Assembly (NCBI RefSeq): GCF_019375555.1
Contig: NZ_JAHXDN010000004.1
Coordinates: 434,001 to 498,000 of the forward strand
Source: Roseobacter insulae
GTDB taxonomy: Bacteria > Pseudomonadota > Alphaproteobacteria > Rhodobacterales > Rhodobacteraceae
Direction: 5' to 3'
DNA: 64,000 bases
In this document: in pieces, positions 36,882 through 46,733 of the stretch
Layout of the letters: every line of letters begins with the position of its first letter
Numbering within the stretch: the stretch's first letter is position 1
Notes under the pieces: generated by a model
What the model was told of the DNA's origin: nothing
The model's database searches: none
What the model saw: only the letters and a program-made list of their open reading frames with translations
Translations under genes and position numbers: made by a program

Positions 36882-37904
36882 TCATGCTGCGGGCTGGTCG
36901 CACCGCCGCCCCTCAGCGTCAAACAGCATCTGCTCGGATGCATCCCAGGTTAACCCCGCAGATGTGCCCTCTGCCGGCAGCGGTTCCGTCGCCCCCTGCC
37001 GCACGGTGACAAGGCTCGCGTCCGGCAACCTCAGATGCACCAGCGTCTCGGCCCCCAGCGCTTCGGAATAAAGAACCGTGCCGGCAACCGGGCTTGGCTC
37101 GGAGGTCAACAGCAGATGTTCCGGACGGATGCCCAGGGTGACCGCGCCGGGGATTGTCACCTCTGCCGATTGCGCCTTGAGGAAATTCGTCGGCGGAGAG
37201 CCGATGAACCCCGCCACGAACTCGGTAGCCGGATTGGCATAGACCTCCAGCGGCGCGCCGATCTGATCCGCAATCCCGCCGTTCATGACGATCATGCGAT
37301 CCGCCAGCGTCATTGCCTCCACCTGATCATGGGTCACGTAAAGCGAGGTGACGCCGAGGCGCCGTTGCAGCTGCTTGATCTCCAGCCGCATCTGCACGCG
37401 CAGCTTCGCGTCCAGATTTGACAGCGGTTCGTCGAACAGGAAAACAGAAGGTTTGCGCACGATCGCCCGCCCCATCGCCACCCGCTGTCGCTGCCCGCCG
37501 GAAAGTTCGCGCGGACGGCGTTTGAGATAGTCCTCCAGTTGCAACAGCCGCGCGGCACTGTCGACACGCTCCACGATTTCATCCTTGGCGGTACCGGCGA
37601 TTTTCAGACCGTAGGCCATGTTGTCGAAAACCGTCATATGCGGGTAGAGCGCGTAATTCTGGAACACCATCGCGATGTCGCGGTCCATCGGTTCGAGGTC
37701 ATTGACCCGGTTGCCGCCGATGCACACCTCTCCCGACGTCACCGTTTCCAGGCCCGCCACCATACGCAGCAGGGTGGATTTGCCACAGCCCGACGGGCCA
37801 ACGATCACGATGAACTCGCCATCCTCGATGTCGATGTCCACACCGTGGATCACATCCGTGGACCCGAAGGATTTCCTGATTGCCTCTAGGCTGACTGTCG
37901 CCAT
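36882..37904 (-). CDS. ugpC: sn-glycerol-3-phosphate ABC transporter ATP-binding protein
   Basis: A 340-aa ATPase of the MalK/UgpC group: Walker [11 protein letters not shown]-loop [13 protein letters not shown], signature LSGGQRQR, Walker [13 protein letters not shown]-loop [10 protein letters not shown]. The C-terminal OB-fold regulatory domain starts near residue 240 ([11 protein letters not shown]). It follows ugpE with a 3-bp gap and closes the operon. The substrate is inferred from the neighbouring ugpB and permeases. Confidence 0.92.
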   Translation of the reverse strand: MATVSLEAIRKSFGSTDVIHGVDIDIEDGEFIVIVGPSGCGKSTLLRMVAGLETVTSGEVCIGGNRVNDLEPMDRDIAMVFQNYALYPHMTVFDNMAYGLKIAGTAKDEIVERVDSAARLLQLEDYLKRRPRELSGGQRQRVAMGRAIVRKPSVFLFDEPLSNLDAKLRVQMRLEIKQLQRRLGVTSLYVTHDQVEAMTLADRMIVMNGGIADQIGAPLEVYANPATEFVAGFIGSPPTNFLKAQSAEVTIPGAVTLGIRPEHLLLTSEPSPVAGTVLYSEALGAETLVHLRLPDASLVTVRQGATEPLPAEGTSAGLTWDASEQMLFDAEGRRCDQPAA

Positions 37905-37907
37905 GTC

Positions 37908-38762
37908 TTATTTCTCGCTGTCTACTAGTCCGCGGATGAAAAGGCGTTGCATGCCGACAACCACGATCACCGGCGGGATCATCGCCAGGATGGAGGTCGC
38001 CATGATCACCGGCCAGTCCGCGATGTCATCGCCTGACGGGAACATCTGCTTGATCCCCATGACGATGGTGTTCATCGACGGATCCGTGGTGATCAGCAGC
38101 GGCCAGAGGTATTGGTTCCAGCCGTAGATGAAGAGGATCACGAAAAGCGCCGCGATATTCGTGCGGCTCATCGGCAGCAGGATGTCCCAGAAAAACCGCA
38201 TCGGTCGCGCGCCGTCCACGCGGGCGGCCTCGGCCAGTTCGTCCGGCACGGTCATGAAGAACTGCCGAAAGAGAAACGTCGCCGTGGCACTGGCGATCAG
38301 CGGAAAGATCAGGCCGGAATAGCTGTTGAGCATCCCGAAGTTCGCAACCACCTCGTAGGTCGGCACGATGCGCACCTCGACCGGCAGCATCAGCGTCAGG
38401 AAAATCAGCCAGAAGAAGGTCTTGCGCCCCGGAAAGCGGAAATAGACGATGGCAAAGGCCGAGAGCAGCGAGATGATGATCTTGCCGATCGCGATGCCCA
38501 GCGCCATGAAGAGGGAATTCAGCATCATCCAGGCCACGGGCGCGTTGATGCCGGACACCAGCGCCTTGCGGTAGTTCTCGAAAAACTGGTCCCCCGGCAG
38601 CAGCGGCATCGGCGGCTGCACGATCTCGGGCTGCGACACGGTCGAGGCGACGAAGGCCAGCCAGATCGGGAAAAAGATGAACAGCAGCCCGATGATCAGC
38701 CCCAGATGGGTCAGCCACAGCCCGGCGCCGCGTTTTTCAACCATGCCCGTCCGGTCCGCCAT
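37908..38762 (-). CDS. ugpE: sn-glycerol-3-phosphate ABC transporter permease
   Basis: A 284-aa permease with about six helices. The EAA motif is seen as [20 protein letters not shown] followed by [17 protein letters not shown]-terminal [20 protein letters not shown] matches UgpE. Its ATG overlaps the ugpA stop by one base (TGATG), so the two are coupled. Confidence 0.93.
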   Translation of the reverse strand: MADRTGMVEKRGAGLWLTHLGLIIGLLFIFFPIWLAFVASTVSQPEIVQPPMPLLPGDQFFENYRKALVSGINAPVAWMMLNSLFMALGIAIGKIIISLLSAFAIVYFRFPGRKTFFWLIFLTLMLPVEVRIVPTYEVVANFGMLNSYSGLIFPLIASATATFLFRQFFMTVPDELAEAARVDGARPMRFFWDILLPMSRTNIAALFVILFIYGWNQYLWPLLITTDPSMNTIVMGIKQMFPSGDDIADWPVIMATSILAMIPPVIVVVGMQRLFIRGLVDSEK

Positions 38763-39643
38763 CAGTAATGCACCCGTCGTTCGATGTATTTGAACTGCAC
38801 GATGGTCAGCAACCCGACGATCACCAGCAGGATGACCGACTGCGCGGCGGAAGAGCCAAGATCCTGCCCCACGAAACCATCCGAAAAGACCTTGTAGACG
38901 AGGATCGTCGTGGATTGCTGCGGCCCGCCGGAGGTGATGGTGTGAATGACCCCGAAGGTCTCAAAGAAGGCGTAAACGATGTTGACCACCAGCAGGAAGA
39001 ACGTCGTCGGCGACAACAGCGGGAAGACGATGGTGCGGAACCGTGTCCAGAAATGTGCGCCATCGATCGCGGCCGCCTCGATCACCGATTTCGGGATCGA
39101 CTGCAACCCGGCGAGAAAGAACAGGAAGTTGTAGCTGATACGCCCCCAGGCCGAGGCGACAACCACCAGCCCCATCGCCTCGCCGCCGTTCAGCACGTGG
39201 TTCCAGTCATAGCCCAGCACGCCCAGATACCACGTCACCACGCCGACGCGGGTGTTGAACATGAACAGCCACAGCACCCCGGCCACGGCGGGGGCCACCG
39301 CATAGGGCCAGATCAACAGCGTCCGGTAGACCCCCGAGCCCTTGATCAGCCGGTCCGCCAGAACCGCAAGGTAAAGGGCAATGCCCATCGACACCACGGT
39401 CACGAGGATCGAAAACACCGCCGTCGTCACGAAAGACGCGCGGTAATAGGAGTTCCCCAGAAGGTACTCGAAATTCCCCAGCCCCACGTATTGCATCGAC
39501 AGACCAAAGGGGTCCGGAATGAACAGCGACTGCCAGATTGCCTGCCCTGCGGGGTAGAAGAAGAAAACGGCCGTGATCACGATCTGCGGCAGGACCAGCA
39601 GAAGCGGCAACCAGAGCCCTTTGAAGGTGACACGCTTTTCCAT
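38762..39643 (-). CDS. ugpA: sn-glycerol-3-phosphate ABC transporter permease
   Basis: A 293-aa permease. The first helix is [20 protein letters not shown], and [17 protein letters not shown] matches UgpA closely. The EAA loop reads [20 protein letters not shown]. It forms the channel with UgpE. The start codon lies 8 bp after a perfect 12-bp GC hairpin that separates it from ugpB. Confidence 0.95.
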   Translation of the reverse strand: MEKRVTFKGLWLPLLLVLPQIVITAVFFFYPAGQAIWQSLFIPDPFGLSMQYVGLGNFEYLLGNSYYRASFVTTAVFSILVTVVSMGIALYLAVLADRLIKGSGVYRTLLIWPYAVAPAVAGVLWLFMFNTRVGVVTWYLGVLGYDWNHVLNGGEAMGLVVVASAWGRISYNFLFFLAGLQSIPKSVIEAAAIDGAHFWTRFRTIVFPLLSPTTFFLLVVNIVYAFFETFGVIHTITSGGPQQSTTILVYKVFSDGFVGQDLGSSAAQSVILLVIVGLLTIVQFKYIERRVHY

Positions 39644-39651
39644 CAGTGAAT

Positions 39652-39682
39652 CGCGCGCCCCGGAACCGGCCCGGGGCGCGCG
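39652..39682 (-). repeat. Perfect 12-bp intercistronic hairpin between ugpB and ugpA
   Basis: CGCGCGCCCCGG (39652-39663) and CCGGGGCGCGCG (39671-39682) are perfect complements around a 7-nt loop. There is no U-tract. It begins 6 bases after the ugpB stop and ends 8 bases before the ugpA start. Such elements after binding-protein genes often protect the upstream mRNA and lower downstream expression. Confidence 0.85.
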
Positions 39683-39688
39683 GGTCTC

Positions 39689-40999
39689 TTAGCGGTTGGC
39701 TTGCTCGAAACGGCGCAGCAGCTCGTCGCCGCGTGCGGCGGCACTGTCGAGCGCGGATTGCGCGTCCTTGTCGCCGGACCAGACGGCCTCCAGCTCTTCG
39801 TCGATGATGCCGCGGATCTGGTCAAACGAGCCCAGACGCAGCCCTTTGGAATTCGACGTCGGCGCCTTTGCCGTCATCTGGATCACCGCCACGTCGGTGC
39901 CGGGGTTCGCATCGTAGAAACCCTGCTCCTTGGTCAGCTCAGCCGCCGCCGTGGTGATCGGCAGATAGCCGGTGTCCTGATGCCACTTGGCCTGGATTTC
40001 AGGCGAGCTGAGGAAGTTCAGGAAGGCCGCGACGCCCTTGTATTCCTCATCCGTCTGACCCTCCATCACCCAGAGCGACGCGCCCCCGATGATGGTGTTC
40101 TGCGGCTCATCGGCGAGGGCTTCCCAATAAGGCAGCGGGCGCACTTCGAAATCGAAGGTGGCTTCGGCCTTGATCCCCGCATAGCCCGCCGAGCTTTCGG
40201 TAAAGAGCGCGCATTCGCCCGCGCGGAAATTGGCGCCACCCTCGTTGCGGCGACCGGCATAGATGAACTTGCCATCCTGTGCCCATTCACCCATCGCCGA
40301 CACATGCGCCACCTGCGCGGGGCTGTTCAGCGCCAGCTTGGTGTCCACGCCCTCGAACCCGTTTGCCTTGGTCGCAAAAGGCGTGTCGTGATAGGCGGAG
40401 AAATTCTCCAGATGAATCCAGCTTTGCCAGGCCGTTGTCATCGGGCAGTCGTGACCCGCAGCCTTGAGCTGGTCGAGCACCTCGCCCACCTGCTCCCATG
40501 TCGACATATCCACATTCGGGTCGATGCCCGCCCCGCTCAGCGCGTCGCGGTTGACCCAGAGCACCGGCGTCGAAGAGTTGAAGGGCAGCGACAACATCTG
40601 CCCGTCGTTTGAGGTGTAATAGCCTTTGACCGACCCGATATAGGCCTCGGAGTTGAAATCGGCACCGGCGTCCGCCATCACTTCGTAAACCGGCTTGATA
40701 GCACCCTTGGCGGCCATCATCGTTGCGGTGCCCACTTCGAACACCATCAGGATGTCTGGCTGTTCACCGGCGCGGAAGGCCGCGATCCCGGCGTTCAGTG
40801 TTTCGGAGTAATTGCCCTTGTGTGTCGCGCTCACCACGTAGTCCGATTGCGAGGCGTTGAAGGTCTCTACCTGTTCTGCAACCAGTTCGCCCAGCCGACC
40901 TGTGAACGCATGCCAGAATTCGATTTCTGTTTGCGCCATTGCAGGGACTGCCATGACCATCGACAGCGCCGATGCCGACAACATATATTTCATTTTCAT
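39689..40999 (-). CDS. ugpB: sn-glycerol-3-phosphate-binding periplasmic protein
   Basis: A 436-aa solute-binding protein with a signal peptide (MKMKYMLSASALSMVMAVPA, cleaved after AMA). The mature part starts with TEIEFWHAFTGRLGELVAEQ, which closely matches UgpB. Other UgpB features are GTATMMAAKGAIKPV and IIGGASLWVMEG. It binds glycerol-3-phosphate for the UgpAEC transporter. The ATG at 40999 begins the signal peptide. It is first in the operon ugpBAEC, divergent from the DEAD-box helicase gene. Confidence 0.95.
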   Translation of the reverse strand: MKMKYMLSASALSMVMAVPAMAQTEIEFWHAFTGRLGELVAEQVETFNASQSDYVVSATHKGNYSETLNAGIAAFRAGEQPDILMVFEVGTATMMAAKGAIKPVYEVMADAGADFNSEAYIGSVKGYYTSNDGQMLSLPFNSSTPVLWVNRDALSGAGIDPNVDMSTWEQVGEVLDQLKAAGHDCPMTTAWQSWIHLENFSAYHDTPFATKANGFEGVDTKLALNSPAQVAHVSAMGEWAQDGKFIYAGRRNEGGANFRAGECALFTESSAGYAGIKAEATFDFEVRPLPYWEALADEPQNTIIGGASLWVMEGQTDEEYKGVAAFLNFLSSPEIQAKWHQDTGYLPITTAAAELTKEQGFYDANPGTDVAVIQMTAKAPTSNSKGLRLGSFDQIRGIIDEELEAVWSGDKDAQSALDSAAARGDELLRRFEQANR

Positions 41000-41282
41000 T
41001 TGTACGATCTCCCAGTTCTGACTCAGACACCAACTGTGCAATTGAATCCATCAATTAGCAATCGCCACGATTGCACCTGGCCGCTTTGTTCACGCAGATC
41101 GTGTAAGTTCTGTGACAAGGTCTTTATCTTTAAGAATTTTTTGACAGCTCTGCGCGGGGCGACGACCAGCGTTGCGCATATTTCCATCGACTCTCGACGC
41201 TCAAGCGCATAACGACCGCCCAACCCCGGTCGCTGCTGCGACCTTGCAGCCTGCGCTGTTCCCAAAAAACAGGACCCATCCC

Positions 41283-43385
41283 GTGATCCAGACCCTCTCC
41301 GACGCCTTGGCCCAACAAGGCTATGACACACTTACCCCGGTACAGGAGGCCGTGACCGACCCGGCGCTGTCCGGGGCGGACCTGCTGGTTTCCGCACAGA
41401 CCGGGTCGGGCAAAACCGTGGGCTTCGGCCTTGCCATCGCGCCGACACTGCTGGGCGAGGCTGCGCATTTCGGCCCGGCGGGCGCGCCGCTGGGTCTGAT
41501 CATCGCGCCGACGCGCGAGCTGGCGATGCAGGTCAGCCGTGAAGTGTCGTGGCTTTACGGACAGGCGGGCGCTGTCGTGACTTCCTGCGTCGGCGGCATG
41601 GACAGCCGCACGGAACGACGCGCGCTGGAGCGCGGGGCCCATGTGGTGGTGGCCACGCCCGGCCGGCTCTGCGACCACATCAAGCGCGGCAACATCGACC
41701 TTTCGGCGATCCGTGCCGTGGTGCTGGACGAGGCCGACGAGATGCTGGACCTTGGGTTTCGCGAGGAGCTGGAATTCATCCTCTCCGAAGCGCCCGAGGA
41801 CCGCCGCACGCTGCTGTTTTCCGCCACCGTTCCGGCGGCCATCGCCAAGCTGGCGCAAAGCTACCAGAAAGACGCGCAGCGGATCTCCACCGCCGGCGAG
41901 GCGCGCCAGCACGCGGATATCGAATACCGGGCGCTGAACACCCACCCGCGCGACATCGACAACGCCATCATCAACGTGCTGCGGTTCTACGAGGCGAAAA
42001 ATGCCATCGTCTTCTGCAACACACGGGCGGCGGTGGCGCGGATGACCTCGCGGCTGACGAACCGCAATTTCTCGGTTGTGGCGCTGTCGGGCGAGTTGAC
42101 GCAATCCGAACGCACCAATGCCTTGCAGGCCCTGCGCGACGGGCGGGCGCGGGTCTGCGTGGCCACGGATGTGGCAGCGCGCGGCATCGACCTGCCCAAT
42201 CTCGAACTGGTGATCCATGCCGATCTGCCGTCCAATTCCGACACGCTGCTGCACCGCTCCGGCCGGACCGGCCGCGCCGGGCGCAAAGGCGTATCCGCCC
42301 TGATCGTCCCTCCGAAACTGCGCTCCAAGGCCAATCGCCTGATCGGCTGGGCCAAGCTGAAAGTGGAATGGGCCGAGCCGCCCTCCGCCGCTGATGTCAT
42401 GGCCGAAGACGAGGCCCGTCTCTTTGCCGATCCGTCTTGGACCGATCCGGTCCCCGAGGACGCGCAGGCGCTTGTCGCACGTCTGGTGTCGGCGTTTTCC
42501 GCCGAGCAGCTGGCCGCTGCTTACGTCAACATCGCGCGCGCGCGCCGGTCGGCCCCGGAAGAGCTGTCCGACCCGGCGGCGAAAGACGACCGCCCGCGCA
42601 AAAGCTTCGGCCCCTCGGTGTGGTTCTCGGTCTCGATGGGGCAGAAGGACGGCGCGGAACCGCGTGTCTTGCTGCCGATGGTCTGCAAACGCGGCAACCT
42701 GACCAAGGACGATGTGGGCGCGATCCGCGTGCAGCAAAGCCATAGCTTCGTCGAAATCCTTGCCAGCAGCGCGGATGCCTTCGTCGCGGCGGTGGGGGCC
42801 GACATGGTGCTGGAGGATGGCGCGAAACTGACCCGTCTCGACAGCGCCCCCGATCTCGACCGGGGCCCGCGACCGGAGCGCAAACCGCGCGGCCCGAAAC
42901 CGGAGTTCAGCAAGCCACGCCGCGACAAGCCTGCCTTCGATCCGCTCGACGCGGACCCCAGGCCCAAATCCCGCACGCCCCGCGAAACGCCCCGGACGGA
43001 ATCGGCACCGAAGCCTCACAAACCGGCGGCGGCCCCCAAGGGCAAGAAACCCCCCAAATCACACAAGACCGACCGGTCGCCGATGAAGCCGGGCGCCAAA
43101 CCCAAGGCAAAATCCGGGGCGGGCGCGGATGCGCCGCGCGCGGCGCGGGCCAAACCCGTCTGGACACAGGAAAACCGGCAGGTGGCCAAGGCCGAACGCG
43201 CCGCGCGCAACACGGAAAACGCGCGCCACGGGGCGGCGCGCGATGCCGAGACGACTGGCGGGAAGCGCGACAACAGCGCCTCGAAGAAACGTGCGGCTGA
43301 CACCTCCAAGCGGTTCGTGCCGCCGCACAAACGCGGCAAGCCCACGGCCAAGGGGCCGAACGCACGGCCGCGGCGCAAGCCCTAG
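41283..43385 (+). CDS. DEAD-box RNA helicase
   Basis: A 700-aa helicase. All core motifs are present: Q motif (GYDTLTPVQ), AQTGSGKTVGF, PTRELA, TPGR, VLDEADEMLDLGF, FSATVP, ATDVAARGIDLP and HRSGRTGRAGR. A DbpA-like RNA-binding region follows near residues 465-545 (GNLTKDDVGAIRVQQSHSF). From about residue 560 the tail is low-complexity, rich in Lys, Arg, Pro and Ala. It likely remodels structured RNA or assists ribosome assembly. A GTG at 41283 is used as start because it precedes the conserved IQTLSDALAQQGY; an upstream start is possible. Confidence 0.93.
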   Translation: MIQTLSDALAQQGYDTLTPVQEAVTDPALSGADLLVSAQTGSGKTVGFGLAIAPTLLGEAAHFGPAGAPLGLIIAPTRELAMQVSREVSWLYGQAGAVVTSCVGGMDSRTERRALERGAHVVVATPGRLCDHIKRGNIDLSAIRAVVLDEADEMLDLGFREELEFILSEAPEDRRTLLFSATVPAAIAKLAQSYQKDAQRISTAGEARQHADIEYRALNTHPRDIDNAIINVLRFYEAKNAIVFCNTRAAVARMTSRLTNRNFSVVALSGELTQSERTNALQALRDGRARVCVATDVAARGIDLPNLELVIHADLPSNSDTLLHRSGRTGRAGRKGVSALIVPPKLRSKANRLIGWAKLKVEWAEPPSAADVMAEDEARLFADPSWTDPVPEDAQALVARLVSAFSAEQLAAAYVNIARARRSAPEELSDPAAKDDRPRKSFGPSVWFSVSMGQKDGAEPRVLLPMVCKRGNLTKDDVGAIRVQQSHSFVEILASSADAFVAAVGADMVLEDGAKLTRLDSAPDLDRGPRPERKPRGPKPEFSKPRRDKPAFDPLDADPRPKSRTPRETPRTESAPKPHKPAAAPKGKKPPKSHKTDRSPMKPGAKPKAKSGAGADAPRAARAKPVWTQENRQVAKAERAARNTENARHGAARDAETTGGKRDNSASKKRAADTSKRFVPPHKRGKPTAKGPNARPRRKP

Positions 43386-44020
43386 GGCTGATATCCCATC
43401 ATGAACACCGTCAGCGGGATCGGGGCCACGGCAATCATCAGGGTGACGACAAAGCCCAGGGGGCTGAACAGGCGGCTCATCCCCGCGATCAGGGCCAACC
43501 CACCACCGCCGCCCAGAACGGTGTTGCCGGGCACATTGATCGCAACCGCCAGCGCGATGTGACGGTAGCTCAGCAGCGCCAGCAGAAAGCGGTTGTCGAT
43601 CAGATCGCGCACCCGCGCTTCGCAGGCGGCGGGCGACAGGGTGGCGGTGTCCTCCACCAGTCCCGCGGCCTTGTGAAACTTCAGGTACCGGAACATCCGC
43701 GACAACCACGCCGCGGGCACAAGCCGCCCCGCGATGAACGACAGGCTGAGCGCGCAGATCATGCAGACGTAGACCAGCAGGGCCACGCGCGCGCCAAACA
43801 CCGCGATCAGGGCCAGGCCAATCTCCGCCCCCGGCACGAAGGGAATAGCCGAGGCAAGCATATACACCATGCACACCAGCGCCATCACCCAGATCATGCC
43901 GGATGCGCTGTCGCCGGGTGCCTTCATGTCGATGGCGTCCGAGATCAGGCCGCTGATACCCCAGCCGATGGCCATCAGCGCCCCGTAAAAGAACAGCAAC
44001 AGGATCCAGCGCCTGCTCAC
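43382..44020 (-). CDS. VTT-domain-like membrane protein (TVP38/DedA type)
   Basis: A 212-aa inner-membrane protein with five to six helices. SAIPFVPGAEIGLALIAVFG is the kind of re-entrant segment found in VTT/DedA proteins, and AINVPGNTVLGGGGGLALIAG resembles the second one. These families move or scramble lipids or small solutes. A GTG at 44020 gives the best start; the frame continues upstream from a TTG. It overlaps the helicase gene end by 4 bp in convergent orientation. Family assignment is moderate. Confidence 0.72.
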   Translation of the reverse strand: MSRRWILLLFFYGALMAIGWGISGLISDAIDMKAPGDSASGMIWVMALVCMVYMLASAIPFVPGAEIGLALIAVFGARVALLVYVCMICALSLSFIAGRLVPAAWLSRMFRYLKFHKAAGLVEDTATLSPAACEARVRDLIDNRFLLALLSYRHIALAVAINVPGNTVLGGGGGLALIAGMSRLFSPLGFVVTLMIAVAPIPLTVFMMGYQP

Positions 44021-44208
44021 CGCGCGCCCCCGGTCCCGCGCGACAGCCACCCGGAAGGAGCAGGCAGGCACGCGGTCGGGCAAGTGTGAAAGAACATGGC
44101 GGGGACCCGTGGCTCTTGGGTCTCAGGCCCAATGGCAAAACTGTTAGCGCGCTTTCGGATTCGAATCCACTCTGCGCAGATTACGATACGTTTACCGCCG
44201 CGTGAGGA

Positions 44209-45261
44209 TCAGATGGTGCCGTAAGCGGCCCGCATCTGACGGAAGGACAGCAGGCGGCGCTGCTTTTCATCCCACAGATGCAGGCGCGCGCAGGCGAGGC
44301 TCTCGCCGATGCTGAGCCGTTGTGCCTGCGCAAGCTCCGCATGATCGCGCAGCACCTCTGTCAAGCGGTAGAACGGAATGCGGCTATAGAGGTGATGCAC
44401 GTGGTGAATGCCGATATTGGCGGTAAACCATTGCAGCACCCGCGGCATCACGTAATGCGAGGAGCCGTGCAGGGCCGCCTCGTGCAGGGCCCAGTCTTCG
44501 GGCTGGTCCCAATGGGTCTCCTCGAACTGGTGCTGCACGTAGAACAGCCAGACCCCGAGCGACGCCGCAATCAGGGTTGTCGGCACAAACACCAGAAGCA
44601 GCGGCATCAGCCCGCCGAAATACACGATCAGCCCGATGCTGACCGCCACACCGACATTCGTGCCGATGGAACTGACCCAGATGCGCCAGCCATCTCCCAT
44701 CAGGCCGAACGGCAGGCGGTTCTCAAGATAAAACAGGTAGGCCGGTCCAAGCACGAACAGAACCAGCGGGTGGCGATAGGCCCGGTACCGCAGGCGGCCC
44801 AGCCAGTTGCGCGCACGGTACTCCGCCACGGTCAGCGTCACGACATCACCCATGCCGCGCTTTTCAAGGTTGCCCGCGCCGGCGTGGTGAATCGAATGCG
44901 ACCGGCGCCAGACATCATAGGGCGTCAGCGTCAGGACACCAAGCGCGCGCCCGGTCCAGTCGCTGACCCTGCGGTTCGAGAAAAATGCGCCATGGCCGCA
45001 ATCGTGCTGGATGCAGAAGATCCGGACGAGGAACAGCCCGTTGACGCAGGCCAGCACAAAGGCCGCGATATAGCTGACGGACAAGAGCCACCATGCCACC
45101 GCCCAGATCGCCAGAAAGGGGATCAGGCTGACCGCGATTTCGAAAAGCGAGCGCGCGGCATTTGGCTCGCGGTACTGCGACAGCACCTTTACCCAGCTTG
45201 CAGCAGGCCTTGACGCGGGATCCACCGGGAGCGCGCCCTCGAACGGGGTTTCGGATGTCAT
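44209..45261 (-). CDS. fatty acid desaturase
   Basis: A 350-aa membrane di-iron desaturase. The three histidine boxes are present: HDCGHGAFF, RRSHSIHHAG and IHHVHHLYSRIP. Hydrophobic helices flank them (LIPFLAIWAVAWWLLSVSYI and LMPLLLVFVPTTLIAASLGV). The layout fits the omega-6/delta-12 group of acyl-lipid desaturases, though the position of the double bond cannot be read from sequence. A single gene. Confidence 0.92.
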   Translation of the reverse strand: MTSETPFEGALPVDPASRPAASWVKVLSQYREPNAARSLFEIAVSLIPFLAIWAVAWWLLSVSYIAAFVLACVNGLFLVRIFCIQHDCGHGAFFSNRRVSDWTGRALGVLTLTPYDVWRRSHSIHHAGAGNLEKRGMGDVVTLTVAEYRARNWLGRLRYRAYRHPLVLFVLGPAYLFYLENRLPFGLMGDGWRIWVSSIGTNVGVAVSIGLIVYFGGLMPLLLVFVPTTLIAASLGVWLFYVQHQFEETHWDQPEDWALHEAALHGSSHYVMPRVLQWFTANIGIHHVHHLYSRIPFYRLTEVLRDHAELAQAQRLSIGESLACARLHLWDEKQRRLLSFRQMRAAYGTI

Positions 45262-45420
45262 GAAGGCCTGCCTTTTTGTACGCTCGTTTCCTCAGGAATA
45301 CTCGTGATCGACAATTACACAAGCTTATTGAGCAATCCTGAACGATTTTTGGGAATTCTGACGCAGTTGTGTGTCAGCCGTGATGGGTGCGCCCGGGGTG
45401 ATCCGTCAGAAAACGGGAAA

Positions 45421-45436
45421 GGCCCCACGCGGGGCC
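45421..45436 (-). terminator. Hairpin terminator of the tau transporter operon
   Basis: GGCCCC (45421-45426), loop ACGC and GGGGCC (45431-45436) form a 6-bp perfect stem, followed on the minus strand by TTTCCCGTTTT. It starts 28 bases after the tauC stop. Confidence 0.7.
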
Positions 45437-45464
45437 CTTCCACGAGGTCTGGCGCCCGGCGGGG

Positions 45465-46733
45465 TCAGCCCTTGCCTTTCCACGGGACAAGAATGCGCTC
45501 GGCCCACCGCATCAGCATGTCGATACCAAAGCCGATCACGCCGATCAGGATGATGCCCATGATCACGATATCGGTGTTCTGGAACTTCGACGCGGTCATG
45601 ATCATCATGCCAGCCCCCTGCTCCGCCGCGACAAGTTCCGCCGCAACCACGGTGCCCCAGCAGACCCCCATCGCCACCCGCGCGCCGGTGAAGATTTCCG
45701 GCAGGCTGTTGGGGATGATCACGTGGCGCATGATCTGCCACTTGCTGGCGCCCAGCGAATAGGCCGCATGCACCTTGGAGATCTTCACGCCCGACACGCC
45801 CGAGCGCGCCGCGATCGCCATGATCCACAAGGCGGCGAGGAACAGCAGGATGATCTTGCCCGCCTCGCCGATGCCCGCCCAGATGATCACCAGCGGGATG
45901 AGCGCCAGCGGCGGCACCGGCCGCATGAATTCGACAATCGGGTCGAACCAGCCGCGGAACCAGTCGCTCAGCCCCATCGCATAGCCCAGCGGGATGCCGA
46001 CCAGAGCCCCCAGCAGGAAGCCCAGCACAACCCGGAAGAGCGAGTAGCCCAGGTGCTCCAGCAGGGTGAAGTTGCGAAAGCCGCTGCTCACGATTTCAAG
46101 CGACCGGGTCCACACCGCTTCGGGGGCGGGAAGATACAGTGGCTCCATCTGCCAGCCCTTGGTCGGTTCGAAATTGGGCGTGCCCTTATCCGACAGGGTC
46201 ACGGTGCCGCCATCGACCTTCACGGTCTCCCCCGGGGCGATCTTCTGCCCGTTAATCGCGATGACCTGCGCGCCGTCCTTCTTGGTGATATCGTCGTTGC
46301 GGCTCACGTTGATCAGCCCGGTCCGCCACTGCGCAATCGCCGCGGAATCGTTCTTGGCAAACCCATCGCCCGGATCGACCTGCGGTGCCTCGGTGGCTTG
46401 CTCGCGCGGATGCACCACCACGGTGACGGTCGCATCATCGGGTGACTGGCCATCGGCCTGCGCCGTGTAGGTGAAGGTTGTCGTGCCCTCAAACGGCCCC
46501 GGCGCGTGCAAAAAGCCCGGCAACAGGCTGGAGCCGGTGAAAATCCCCCACATCAGGAAGATGGTCAGGATCGAGATGATGCCCGCCGCCCGGTTTGGCC
46601 GCACCGCACTTTCATCCCCGAAGGTCACCGTTTTCAGCGAGGTGTAATCGTGCAGACCAGCGCCCTGCACCACCTTGGTCACGATAAAGAACGCGGCCAC
46701 GAAGATGACGATATACATCAGCAGAGGGATCAT
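45465..46733 (-). CDS. tauC: taurine ABC transporter permease with N-terminal extension
   Basis: A 422-aa permease, against about 250-280 residues for classic TauC/SsuC. Residues about 235-420 are the usual permease domain: EHLGYSLFRVVLGFLLGALV, FMRPVPPLALIPLVIIWAGI, and the EAA loop KVHAAYSLGASKWQIMRHVI. The N-terminal part has a helix at residues 1-20, another at 50-75, and then about 120 polar residues (TTFTYTAQADGQSPDDATVT and following) that should be periplasmic. It overlaps tauB by 4 bp. Taurine is assigned by context. Confidence 0.9.
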   Translation of the reverse strand: MIPLLMYIVIFVAAFFIVTKVVQGAGLHDYTSLKTVTFGDESAVRPNRAAGIISILTIFLMWGIFTGSSLLPGFLHAPGPFEGTTTFTYTAQADGQSPDDATVTVVVHPREQATEAPQVDPGDGFAKNDSAAIAQWRTGLINVSRNDDITKKDGAQVIAINGQKIAPGETVKVDGGTVTLSDKGTPNFEPTKGWQMEPLYLPAPEAVWTRSLEIVSSGFRNFTLLEHLGYSLFRVVLGFLLGALVGIPLGYAMGLSDWFRGWFDPIVEFMRPVPPLALIPLVIIWAGIGEAGKIILLFLAALWIMAIAARSGVSGVKISKVHAAYSLGASKWQIMRHVIIPNSLPEIFTGARVAMGVCWGTVVAAELVAAEQGAGMMIMTASKFQNTDIVIMGIILIGVIGFGIDMLMRWAERILVPWKGKG

